DNA of 64,000 nucleotides from Halorhabdus sp. CBA1104 (GTDB lineage Archaea; Halobacteriota; Halobacteria; Halobacteriales; Haloarculaceae): positions 2,108,001 to 2,172,000 of the forward strand of contig NZ_CP033878.1 of NCBI RefSeq assembly GCF_009690625.1. Reading direction: 5' to 3'. A program made the position numbers and the translations under genes. The notes beneath the pieces were generated by a model that worked only from the letters and a program-made list of their open reading frames with translations, made no database searches and had not been told where the DNA came from. Positions 18,833 to 25,676 of the stretch are shown here, piece by piece. How positions within the stretch are numbered: the first letter of the stretch is position 1; each line of letters opens with the position of its first letter.

Positions 18833-18848
18833 TTGGATTTTTATCCAA
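18833..18848. promoter_or_regulatory. ArsR-like dyad and TATA region of the arsR-acr3 unit
   Basis: TTGGAT-TTTT-ATCCAA has perfect six-base arms. It begins at the TATA-like TTTAAT (about 18828-18833), about 28 bases before the arsR ATG at 18859, and ends 11 bases before it. That is the usual place for an autoregulatory repressor on a leaderless archaeal transcript. Confidence 0.6.
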
Positions 18849-18858
18849 CCATTTGGCG

Positions 18859-19268
18859 ATGAGTTACGCGACAGATCGACTTCGGCGATATATGGAAGAG
18901 GAGCTGGGGAGTGCCGAGACGAAGACGTCCAGGCGCGCCTCGAAGAATTGGGAACCGTAGAGCGAGCGATCGGTGACTAGCTGGCAGCCGAACTCGACAT
19001 ACTGTCGGCGCTGGCGAGTGATACCCGATACACGCTCGTTCGGGTGCTGGTCGCTGCGGCGGATGAATTGTGCGTGTGTGAGCTCCAGCCGCTGGTCGAC
19101 GTCAGCGAGAGCGGGCTGAGTCACGCTCTCACAGAGCTCGTCGAGGCCGGACTGGTCGAAGGCCGGAAAGACGGTCGCTGGAAGAAATACCGGGCCACCA
19201 ACCGCGCGGTCGCGATCGTGACGGTCCTCGAAGGGAGCGTGGGAGCCAGCACGGAGCAAGATCAATGA
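18859..19268 (+). pseudogene. arsR: ArsR-family regulator with a frameshift and an in-frame stop
   Basis: The original protein was an ArsR-type winged-helix repressor of about 136 residues. Frame 1 gives MSYATDRLRRYMEEELG from 18859; homologous coding then continues in another frame as ECRDEDVQARLEELGT from 18909. One G appears to be missing from the run at 18906-18909. A second lesion, TAG at 18978-18980, interrupts the restored frame (IGD*LAAELDIL). After that the DNA-binding part is intact: ALASDTRYTLVRVL, the metal-site pair CVCEL, and the recognition helix SESGLSHALTELVEAGLV. The 3' end overlaps acr3 by ATGA. A short product restarting at GTG 19044 is conceivable. Two independent lesions make genuine loss of function likely. 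Confidence 0.8.
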
Positions 19269-20452
19269 GTGCCGTCGATCACGAGCACGGGCCGGAGTGT
19301 GACTGTCCGGACTGTGGGGATCCGCGGTCGATGGATTTCCTCGATAAGTACCTGACCGTCTGGATCTTCGGCGCGATGGCGATCGGCGTCGGCCTCGGAT
19401 ACATCGCACCGAGTGTCACCCAACCGATCGACGACTTCCATCTCGTCGAGATCGGCCTGATCCTGATGATGTACCCGCCACTGGCGAAGGTCAACTACGG
19501 CCAGTTGCCACGGGTGTTCGCCCAGTGGCGCGTATTGAGCCTGAGTCTGATCCAAAACTGGGTGATCGGTCCGACGTTGATGTTCGGACTGGCGCTCGTC
19601 TTCTTCGGTGGGGTCGTCCCGGGCCTGCCCGCGCGCCCCGAATTCTTCCTCGGGTTGGTGTTCATTGGAATGGCCCGCTGCATTGCGATGGTGCTGGTCT
19701 GGAACGACCTTGCCGACGGATCCAGTGAGTACGCCGCCGGGTTGGTCGCGTTCAACAGCGTCTTTCAGATCCTGACCTACGGGATCTACGTCACCGTCTT
19801 CGCGCTGTTCCTGCCCGAGGTACTCGGGTTGGAGACACTGACCGCCGGGATCGCCGCGTTCGAGGTCACTGCCGGCGAGGTGTTCAAAGCGATCGCGATC
19901 TTCCTCGGGGTCCCCTTCGCCGCTGGGATTGTCTCGCGGTACGTCGGCACTCGAAGCAAGGGCGTCGAGTGGTACGATCAGAAGTTCGTCCCGACGGTCG
20001 ATCCACTGACGTTGATCGCACTGCTGTTTACTGTGATCGTGATGTTCGCGATGCAAGGCGAGCGGATCGTCGCTCAGCCGACCGACGTATTGTTGATCGC
20101 CGTTCCGTTGACGATCTACTTCGTCGTGATGTTCGTCGTCAGTTTCGCGATGGGCCACCGGATCGGCGCGGACTACTCGACGACCACGGCGATCGGATTT
20201 ACAGCGGCCTCGAACAACTTCGAACTCGCGATCGCCGTCGCAGTCGCGGTCTTCGGTGTCGGCTCTGAGGTGGCTTTCACGACCGTTATCGGCCCGCTGA
20301 TCGAGGTGCCCGTGTTGCTCTCGCTGGTGTCTGTCGCGCTGTGGCTCCAGCGCAATGTCGACTGGCGTGGCCACACCACCGGGCAACTCGACAGTACGAA
20401 ACCACCGAGTGCCCCAGAGAGCGGCACGGACCCACTCACCGAAGACGAGTAG
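19265..20452 (+). CDS. acr3: ACR3-family arsenite efflux permease
   Basis: ACR3 exports arsenite, As(III), through about ten membrane helices using the proton gradient. The 395-residue protein has the family hallmarks: MYPPLAKVNYG, the essential cysteine C139 in GMARCIAMVLVWNDLA, and GFTAASNNFELAIAV late in the protein. The N-terminal tail is unusual in holding three close cysteines (ECDCPDC, residues 11-17), possibly a metalloid-binding site. Its ATG overlaps the arsR stop by four bases (ATGA), so in the ancestral operon translation was coupled. The gene itself is intact despite decay of its neighbours. Confidence 0.94.
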   Translation: MSAVDHEHGPECDCPDCGDPRSMDFLDKYLTVWIFGAMAIGVGLGYIAPSVTQPIDDFHLVEIGLILMMYPPLAKVNYGQLPRVFAQWRVLSLSLIQNWVIGPTLMFGLALVFFGGVVPGLPARPEFFLGLVFIGMARCIAMVLVWNDLADGSSEYAAGLVAFNSVFQILTYGIYVTVFALFLPEVLGLETLTAGIAAFEVTAGEVFKAIAIFLGVPFAAGIVSRYVGTRSKGVEWYDQKFVPTVDPLTLIALLFTVIVMFAMQGERIVAQPTDVLLIAVPLTIYFVVMFVVSFAMGHRIGADYSTTTAIGFTAASNNFELAIAVAVAVFGVGSEVAFTTVIGPLIEVPVLLSLVSVALWLQRNVDWRGHTTGQLDSTKPPSAPESGTDPLTEDE

Positions 20453-20496
20453 GCCCTGCCTGACCCATCGGCTCAAAGACTCGTTTCGTATGCAGG

Positions 20497-20706
20497 TGTG
20501 CTCAGGACGCCGGCCGCTCCCAGATGTCCACAGCCGTCGCCGAACGCGGACTCGACGGCCGACTGGCGGTTCTCACCGGCGACACCGATCCCGCGGAGGC
20601 GGTCCACGATACAGTGATCGAGACGATGGCCGACGTCGGCGTCGACCGCACCGAACAGAGCAGTCGCCGTCGGCTGGCTGACCGACCGCATTTCAATACT
20701 ATTTGA
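20497..20706 (+). pseudogene. arsC: Truncated arsenate reductase (LMW-phosphatase type) remnant
   Basis: Translation from 20497 gives the active-site loop CAQDAGRS, a CX5R(S/T) signature, followed by QMSTAVAERGL, then AVLTGDTDPAEAVHDTV and IETMADVGVD. This is the internal order of the low-molecular-weight phosphatase-type arsenate reductase. No start codon lies in this frame just upstream, the beta strand before the Cys is missing, and the frame ends at 20706, less than half the usual 130 or so residues, without the catalytic Asp loop. It is therefore a broken arsC left behind after acr3. An ATG at 20524 could still make a 60-residue peptide lacking the catalytic Cys. Confidence 0.7.
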
Positions 20707-20708
20707 AA
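20691..20708. promoter_or_regulatory. ArsR-like dyad 1 upstream of the permease
   Basis: TTTCAA-TACTAT-TTGAAA has perfect six-base arms. It lies at the very end of the arsC remnant, 56-73 bases before the permease GTG. The TTCAA/TTGAA arms resemble classical ArsR operators and match the second dyad just downstream. Confidence 0.6.
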
Positions 20709-20732
20709 CCGGTGCGTATTTGTGCGACGCTG

Positions 20733-20749
20733 TTCAAATCTAATTTGAA
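20733..20749. promoter_or_regulatory. ArsR-like dyad 2 upstream of the permease
   Basis: TTCAAAT-CTA-ATTTGAA is a perfect inverted repeat with seven-base arms. It ends 14 bases before the permease start. Together with dyad 1 it makes a tandem operator. Its core sequence differs from the TTGGA-type dyads of the ATPase and arsR, so a second regulator may be involved. Confidence 0.62.
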
Positions 20750-20763
20750 ATGGTGGTGAGCCA

Positions 20764-21924
20764 GTGACACCAGTCGAACTCCTCGTCCAGATACTCCGGG
20801 CAGGGATCGACGAGACGCTATCGTATTTGACGTTGCACGTCATCACCTGCCTGGTACCCGCCTTTTTCATCGCCGGCGGGATCTCGGCCGTATTGTCGGA
20901 TCACTTCGTCAAAAAGTACCTGAGTGCCGAGGCCCCGAAACTCCAGGCCTACTCGATCGCCTCGGTGTCGGGCATCGCGCTGGCGGTGTGTAGCTGTACG
21001 ATCTTGCCGATGTTCGCGGGCCTGTACAAGAAGGGCGCGGGGATCGGCCCCGCGACGGCCTTCCTGTTCTCCGGGCCGGCGATCAACGTCCTGGCCGTGG
21101 TGTTCACCGCGAGTGCGCTCAGCCTCCCGTTGGGGGGCGCACGAGCGTTTTTCGCGGTCACGATGGCTGGGGCGATCGGCCTGACGATGGCGTTCGTCTT
21201 CGGGAGTAGTGAGGCCGAGAGCACCGAGGCACAACCCGCCATGACTGACGGCGGAGAGGTCGTCACCGAACGCCAGCGCCCCCTGTGGGTGACGGGCGGC
21301 TTCTTCGGCACGCAGGTTGCAATCCTGCTGATCGCCGCCACTGGCCTGCTGACCTGGGCGGTCAAAGCGCCGCTACTCGCGCCGCTGTTCGCCCTGCTTG
21401 GCTACCTGCTGTGGGCCAAATTCGATCGCGGGACGATCGACGAGTGGCTCCAGGAGACGTGGTTCTTCACGCGGACGATCTTCCCGCTGTTGATCGCCGG
21501 GACGTTCGTCATTGGCCTCATCGGCGCGATCGCAGCCATCGCCCAGAATATGGGGCCTCTAGAGATGATCACGCGGGGCGGGGAGACGTTCGTCGCGCAC
21601 AAAGTCGCACCTGGCCTGCTCACGCAGAACATCTTCGGCGAGACGACCGTGCTCTCGACCGGCCTCGGATCGGTTATCGGCGCGATCCTCTACATGCCGA
21701 CGCTACTGGAAGTGCCGATCATCGGCTCGTTGTTCGGCTACACCAACGGCCTGATGGCTGAGGGGCCGGCGCTGGCGTTGTTACTTGCCGGGCCGTCGCT
21801 GTCGCTGCCGAACATGCTCGTCATCTGGAAGACCATGGGCGCAAAGCGAACCGCGCTGTACGTCAGCCTCGTCGCCGTCGCAGCCACCATCGCGGGCCTG
21901 CTCTGGGGCCTGGTGCTCGTCTGA
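20764..21924 (+). CDS. Permease of the DUF318/ArsP-like family
   Basis: A 386-residue membrane protein with about ten helices. The family marker is the cysteine pair in AVCSCTILPMFAGLYKKGAG (about residues 77-96), followed by PATAFLFSGPAINVLA. Relatives include ArsP, which exports organoarsenicals, and permeases found next to small thioredoxins. GTG at 20764 is chosen; a GGTGGTGAG Shine-Dalgarno-like stretch ends three bases before it, and an ATG at 20750 runs into a stop. Two ArsR-type dyads lie upstream. A mini-thioredoxin gene follows 42 bases downstream. The metalloid substrate is inferred from context. Confidence 0.88.
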   Translation: MTPVELLVQILRAGIDETLSYLTLHVITCLVPAFFIAGGISAVLSDHFVKKYLSAEAPKLQAYSIASVSGIALAVCSCTILPMFAGLYKKGAGIGPATAFLFSGPAINVLAVVFTASALSLPLGGARAFFAVTMAGAIGLTMAFVFGSSEAESTEAQPAMTDGGEVVTERQRPLWVTGGFFGTQVAILLIAATGLLTWAVKAPLLAPLFALLGYLLWAKFDRGTIDEWLQETWFFTRTIFPLLIAGTFVIGLIGAIAAIAQNMGPLEMITRGGETFVAHKVAPGLLTQNIFGETTVLSTGLGSVIGAILYMPTLLEVPIIGSLFGYTNGLMAEGPALALLLAGPSLSLPNMLVIWKTMGAKRTALYVSLVAVAATIAGLLWGLVLV

Positions 21925-21966
21925 CGTATCGATCTCGAACGACCACGACAAAACACCACACAATCC

Positions 21967-22209
21967 ATGAAAATCGAAGTCATCGGCCCTGGCTGTGCCA
22001 GGTGCCAAAAAACAGAACAGCACGTCAAGCAAGCACTCGAAGCACTCGACGACGAGTTCGATGCGACCGTCGAGAAAGTCCAAGCACAGATGGAGATCAT
22101 CGACCGCGGCGTGATGCACACGCCCGCCGTCGCCGTCGACGGTGACGTCCAGACCGAGGGCGACATTCCAGACGTCGACCAGCTCGTCGAAATATTCGAA
22201 TCCGCGTAA
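21967..22209 (+). CDS. Thioredoxin-like mini-protein (CARC redox motif)
   Basis: An 80-residue thioredoxin-fold protein of the small archaeal/bacterial type (thioredoxin_3). It has the redox motif C10-A-R-C13 directly after the first strand, and the cis-proline region HTPAVAVDG (about residues 50-58). Such proteins are commonly paired with DUF318/ArsP permeases, as here. It may keep the permease cysteines or an arsenical substrate reduced; this role is inference. It is the last gene of the metal island. Confidence 0.88.
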   Translation: MKIEVIGPGCARCQKTEQHVKQALEALDDEFDATVEKVQAQMEIIDRGVMHTPAVAVDGDVQTEGDIPDVDQLVEIFESA

Positions 22210-22394
22210 TCCGCCCGGGCGAGTCGGGGCTACCCGGTCGCACAGAGCGACGGCGCGGGAAAACAACGCGAGTGAGCGGAGCAAGTAGCGACAGACCGAC
22301 GCGAACGGGCAAGTGGTCGGTGGTCCTGTCTCGGTGTCTCCGTCGGGAGCGTCCCGGCGCGTGAGTCGTCGTTGCTGTTGAAATATGGCATAGG

Positions 22395-22400
22395 TATAAG
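22395..22400 (+). promoter_or_regulatory. TATA box of the small hypothetical gene at 22425
   Basis: TATAAG within aggtataagttg lies 25-30 bases before the ATG at 22425. This spacing implies a leaderless transcript, the common haloarchaeal form. Confidence 0.5.
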
Positions 22401-22424
22401 TTGACAGGACCATAACGAAAAACC

Positions 22425-22649
22425 ATGAGTGAATCTGGCGAAGAATCCGACGCCCACATCGGCGAGACAACCAATTGGCCGGAACTGGCAGTCGGGTTGT
22501 ACGATAGGTTGACCGGCCGAGGGGCAGAGATCGTCTACGAGTTCGAGGACATGGACGTGGCCGTTCCGAGCAAGGTCGGGGAAGACGCCGATCACGCTCA
22601 CTGGCACGTCGATGGAACAGTTCGGATCACGACCGACGAGAGGGACTGA
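22425..22649 (+). CDS. Small haloarchaeal hypothetical protein
   Basis: A 74-residue acidic protein with an ordered middle (WPELAVGLYDRLTGRGAEIVYEFEDMDV) and a C-terminal strand pair containing HAHWHVDGTVRI. I do not recognise a characterised family. The regular strand pattern and the TATA box 25-30 bases upstream argue that it is real. The next gene begins two bases after its stop, so the two form an operon. Confidence 0.7.
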   Translation: MSESGEESDAHIGETTNWPELAVGLYDRLTGRGAEIVYEFEDMDVAVPSKVGEDADHAHWHVDGTVRITTDERD

Positions 22650-22651
22650 AC

Positions 22652-23029
22652 GTGGCAGCGAGCGACGACGTGGTCGGACCCATCGAGAGTCTCGCTCGCA
22701 GCAGGCCAGCCCTCAGCGTCACAGCTAATCTCTCAGTGTGCATCGACGATGTCGACCTCGCGATCAGCACGGTCGAAGATCGCATCCGCGTACAGGTGCC
22801 CTCAGTCGAGGCTGGCGTTCGTCTGCTGCGGGGCCAACGGGAGCGCCTTCCACGGCTCTCGCGAGTGCTTTCGGCGGCCGCTCTGACCGCCGAGATACGG
22901 GTCGGAAGTGCGGTGGTCGCCCTCGCCGGAGCGGAGGCAACGCCCGGTCGGCTAGGGCGAGCCCTGTCGCTGGGGCCACTCGAAGTACGCCCCCAGGCAC
23001 TGGTTGGCGCAGTGCTGCGAGTTCGATGA
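22652..23029 (+). CDS. Haloarchaeal hypothetical protein
   Basis: A 125-residue protein starting at GTG 22652, two bases after the preceding stop. It contains VTANLSVCIDDVDLAIS and IRVQVPSVEAGVRLLRGQRERLPRLSRVLSAAALTAEIRVG, an alternation of strands and an amphipathic helix. It is unusually basic for this genome toward the C-terminus. No known domain is recognised, and function is unknown. The operon link to the 74-residue protein suggests the two act together. Confidence 0.6.
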   Translation: MAASDDVVGPIESLARSRPALSVTANLSVCIDDVDLAISTVEDRIRVQVPSVEAGVRLLRGQRERLPRLSRVLSAAALTAEIRVGSAVVALAGAEATPGRLGRALSLGPLEVRPQALVGAVLRVR

Positions 23030-23160
23030 GAGAGGCGCGTTCGGCCCGTCCTCGGCCGGGCAGTGACAGCTAAGAGCGGGTACTCGGGACACCGCCTTCG
23101 CCGTTCTTTCGGCGGCATAGTCAACCCGGCCGGTCAATGGGGACTGCGGACATCTGGGGC

Positions 23161-23913
23161 TCACGGTCGCCCGGTGTGTGAAGCATCGGGACGCGTCTCG
23201 TCGGCAACGTATGCCTTCGCCAGAGAGTCTTCGGCGCGTCGCAATCGATACGTCAGCGTCGACCGTGGGACGTCTAGGTGGTCGGCGAGTTCGCTGACGT
23301 CGAGTTCTCGCGGCGTCTCGTAGTAGCCGTGTTCGACAGCGGCCCGAAGCGCGGCCTCCTGTTCGCCCGAGAGGCCCGTTGATTCGTCGTCCACTCCCCT
23401 CCCGGGCTCGGCCGTCGCGCCCGTCCGGAGCATCTCCATCTCGGCACAGTCACCGACAGCGGCCTCCAATGCGTCGAAAAAAGCCGCCACGTCGCCGGTC
23501 CCCGAGTGGATGAGCCGCCAGGTGTAGTGGCGGCCCTCGTGGCGGGTGTCAAAGAGCAATCCGTCGCCGAGGTGATCCAATGCTAGATGCGGGACGGACA
23601 CGCAGACGGGCGTCCGCTCCCAATACGAATAGAGCACGAGCGTCTCGGCCGACCGGTCGAGGACGTCCATCGTCTGGCTCGCCCCGCAGTCGTCAGTCGC
23701 CAAGCAGTCGGCGTAGTAGTCCGTCGATTTGAAGGTATCTTCGATGGCATCGAGGGCGTCGGGCGAGCCGCTTGCGTGGTCGACCCGCCAGAGACGCTCG
23801 TCGGTGGCGTGTAGCGACAGCGAGCGGATGTGTGCGTCGGGGAACTCCGCAAGCGTATCCGCGACGGCGTTGCACCCTGGATCGTATTCCAGGGCGAAGA
23901 CGAGTTCGCGCAT
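23161..23913 (-). CDS. Bat-type HTH_10 transcriptional regulator
   Basis: A 250-residue regulator of the bacterioopsin-activator family. An N-terminal sensor-like domain (about 1-170) has no clear ligand motif. The C-terminal HTH_10 module starts at LSGEQEAALRAAVEHGYYETPREL and continues with VSELADHLDVPRSTLTYRLRRAE, the usual recognition helix. Bat itself controls bacteriorhodopsin genes. This gene lies about 0.9 kb from the heliorhodopsin gene, with one gene between, but a regulatory link is only speculation. Confidence 0.88.
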   Translation of the reverse strand: MRELVFALEYDPGCNAVADTLAEFPDAHIRSLSLHATDERLWRVDHASGSPDALDAIEDTFKSTDYYADCLATDDCGASQTMDVLDRSAETLVLYSYWERTPVCVSVPHLALDHLGDGLLFDTRHEGRHYTWRLIHSGTGDVAAFFDALEAAVGDCAEMEMLRTGATAEPGRGVDDESTGLSGEQEAALRAAVEHGYYETPRELDVSELADHLDVPRSTLTYRLRRAEDSLAKAYVADETRPDASHTGRP

Positions 23914-23992
23914 TGGCGATCGTTACCGCTCGCTGAATATACGCTCTCGGGCGGAGGTCGGGGCTAGTTCCGGTCTGACTCCACGAGTGTCG

Positions 23993-24742
23993 TCACTCCG
24001 TTGCCCGATCGATCCCTGGGCGATCGCTCGCCGACTGGCGGCCAAATCGCTCGAGAAGCGATACTTTGCAGATCGACTTCGCGATGGCCGCCCCACCGGT
24101 AAATGGGTTCAGCGTCGTCTCTCCTAGCCGCTCGCGATACGCGATCGGGATTTCCGTCACGCGGTAGCCCCGACACAGCGGCCGGACTATCAGTTCCGCC
24201 GACAGTCCGGTGTTCTCGGTCCACTCGATGGCTTCGATCACCTCACGGCGATAGGCTCGCATCCCCGTGGTCGTGTCGTGGACGCGCTGACCGATCAATG
24301 CGCTGGCCAACCACGCGAAGGCGTGGTTTCCGAGGCGATTGAATCGCGGCATCGTCTGTACACCCTTCGAGAGCCGATCACCGCTGACGACATCGTAGCC
24401 ATCGTTGATGGCGTCCAGAAAGTCCGGCAATCGCTCCATCGGGTAGGTGTCGTCACAGTCAGTCGTGACGATCACCGGTCTGTCGGGCGTCGTGATCGCC
24501 TCGTGGACGGCCACACCGTAGCCCTGTGGCTCTTGCTCGATCACTGTCGCCCCATGTTCGCGGGCGACCTCGGCGGTCCCATCGCTCGAACTGTCGACAC
24601 AAACGACTTCGGCCTGCCCGTCGGTCACTCGATCGATGTCTGTGAGAACAGTGGTGATCGCCTCACGCTCGTTGTACGTCCCCATCACGACACTGACGTC
24701 TGCGAACGTGTAGACGTCCTCGCCGGTCCCGTCGTCACTCAT
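23993..24742 (-). CDS. Family 2 glycosyltransferase (DPM1-like)
   Basis: A 249-residue GT-A fold enzyme that probably transfers a sugar from a nucleotide donor to a polyprenyl phosphate or glycan at the inner membrane face. Motifs: VVMGTYNERE near the N-terminus, VCVDSSSDGT, the metal-binding TTDCDDTYP, GDRLSKG, and TTGMRAYRREVIE. There is no membrane helix, so it is a soluble dolichol-phosphate-sugar-synthase type. A near-perfect DtxR-like palindrome lies 32-49 bases upstream, which is unexpected for such an enzyme. The heliorhodopsin gene ends 54 bases upstream on the same strand. Confidence 0.9.
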   Translation of the reverse strand: MSDDGTGEDVYTFADVSVVMGTYNEREAITTVLTDIDRVTDGQAEVVCVDSSSDGTAEVAREHGATVIEQEPQGYGVAVHEAITTPDRPVIVTTDCDDTYPMERLPDFLDAINDGYDVVSGDRLSKGVQTMPRFNRLGNHAFAWLASALIGQRVHDTTTGMRAYRREVIEAIEWTENTGLSAELIVRPLCRGYRVTEIPIAYRERLGETTLNPFTGGAAIAKSICKVSLLERFGRQSASDRPGIDRATE

Positions 24743-24773
24743 TACTCGCCCGTTCGTCCACGCACACTTGAGG

Positions 24774-24791
24774 CTTTAGGTTGACCTAAAG
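24774..24791. promoter_or_regulatory. DtxR/SirR-like palindrome upstream of the glycosyltransferase
   Basis: CTTTAGGT-TG-ACCTAAAG has perfect eight-base arms around a two-base centre. It lies between the heliorhodopsin stop (24797) and the glycosyltransferase start (24742). The TTAGGT half-site recurs in the feoA operator. The match is closer to a DtxR/SirR/Idr consensus than the feoA site itself. Confidence 0.6.
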
Positions 24792-24796
24792 GAGAG

Positions 24797-25573
24797 CTAC
24801 ACCGGGGAGTTCAGCGCCCCGAAGTAGACCTGCCAGGCCAGCAGCGACTTCGCGACCAGACTCAAGACGATGTACGCGACTTCGCCATAGAGGTAGTCTT
24901 TCCACTTCCAGACGCCCTTGTACTGGAGGAGCATGTTGATCGCAAAGAGGTTGAACAGGACGAAAAGTGAGACGTAGATCGCGATCACGAAGTCCGGGGG
25001 GCTCCCCTCGCCGAAGGTGTAGGTGCCCGCGATCGTGACAGCGATCGCGATCCAGGGGACGAGGCCGGCAAGCGAGCCGACGAGGAAGGCACTCCAGTCG
25101 GTCTCCTCGGTCAAGCGATTGTGCCGTTCCATCACGAGTCCACAGAGGTTCATCACGGCGACGAGACCGAACAGCGCGATCAGGGTACCCAGATCCCAGA
25201 CGCCGGCGAGCATCGCGATCAGGACGATCATCAGCGAGGCGCTGACAGCGTACTCGTACCAGCGATACGGGTTCATGCCCTGATCGAGATACGTGACGTA
25301 CCGGTCGTACAGCACCGTCGCAATCAGTGCGTGAGCGATCGCGGAGACGAACAAGAAGCCAGCAGCCAGGGAGGCGAGTTCGATCGCCCCGATCGCGGTC
25401 AAAACGGGTGTCAGTACTTCAGCCTCGGTATCGAATGCGAGGTATGTCGCATTGATCGTCCACTCCCGGGAGGAGCTCAGGTAAACCATCAACGCACCCT
25501 GGAGGAAGTGAACGACAGCCATCACCGCGTTGAACCGGCGGAGATGCCAGTCACTGGGAGTTGCACTCGACAT
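24797..25573 (-). CDS. Heliorhodopsin
   Basis: Heliorhodopsins are seven-helix retinal proteins with inverted membrane topology and unknown cellular role. The 258-residue protein has seven hydrophobic segments. The retinal lysine is K242 in LVAKSLLAWQV on helix seven, and the counterion glutamate is E107 in NPYRWYEYAVSASLM on helix three, the numbering known for heliorhodopsin 48C12. Histidines H22 and H81 match the internal His pair of that family. It is not a type 1 rhodopsin, since the Asp/Thr/Asp helix C motif is absent. No retinal synthesis gene is in the window. The glycosyltransferase follows on the same strand. Confidence 0.95.
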   Translation of the reverse strand: MSSATPSDWHLRRFNAVMAVVHFLQGALMVYLSSSREWTINATYLAFDTEAEVLTPVLTAIGAIELASLAAGFLFVSAIAHALIATVLYDRYVTYLDQGMNPYRWYEYAVSASLMIVLIAMLAGVWDLGTLIALFGLVAVMNLCGLVMERHNRLTEETDWSAFLVGSLAGLVPWIAIAVTIAGTYTFGEGSPPDFVIAIYVSLFVLFNLFAINMLLQYKGVWKWKDYLYGEVAYIVLSLVAKSLLAWQVYFGALNSPV

Positions 25574-25676
25574 ACTCGCTGTTCACAGGGACCCATGAAG
25601 ATTCTTTGCCCGAGCTGGGACGCTGACGGACCGACTGGACTCGGACGGTCGCGAGCCGCCAGAGGTCCCAGGCCGT

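Larger units (their letters stand above)
18434..18858. other. 425-bp intergenic region of the metal island
   Basis: This gap separates the P1B-ATPase from the divergent arsR remnant. It is clearly richer in A+T at its right end. It contains the ATPase dyad (18471-18484), a TATA-like tttata near 18808-18813, and the arsR dyad (18833-18848). I see no convincing gene; an upstream in-frame extension of the ATPase crosses it but has no protein-like character. Confidence 0.7.

Noticed and set aside
19262-20476. 404-codon minus-strand frame opposite acr3
   Set aside because: Antisense shadow, rich in His, Gln and Arg, with no domain; acr3 on the plus strand is certain.
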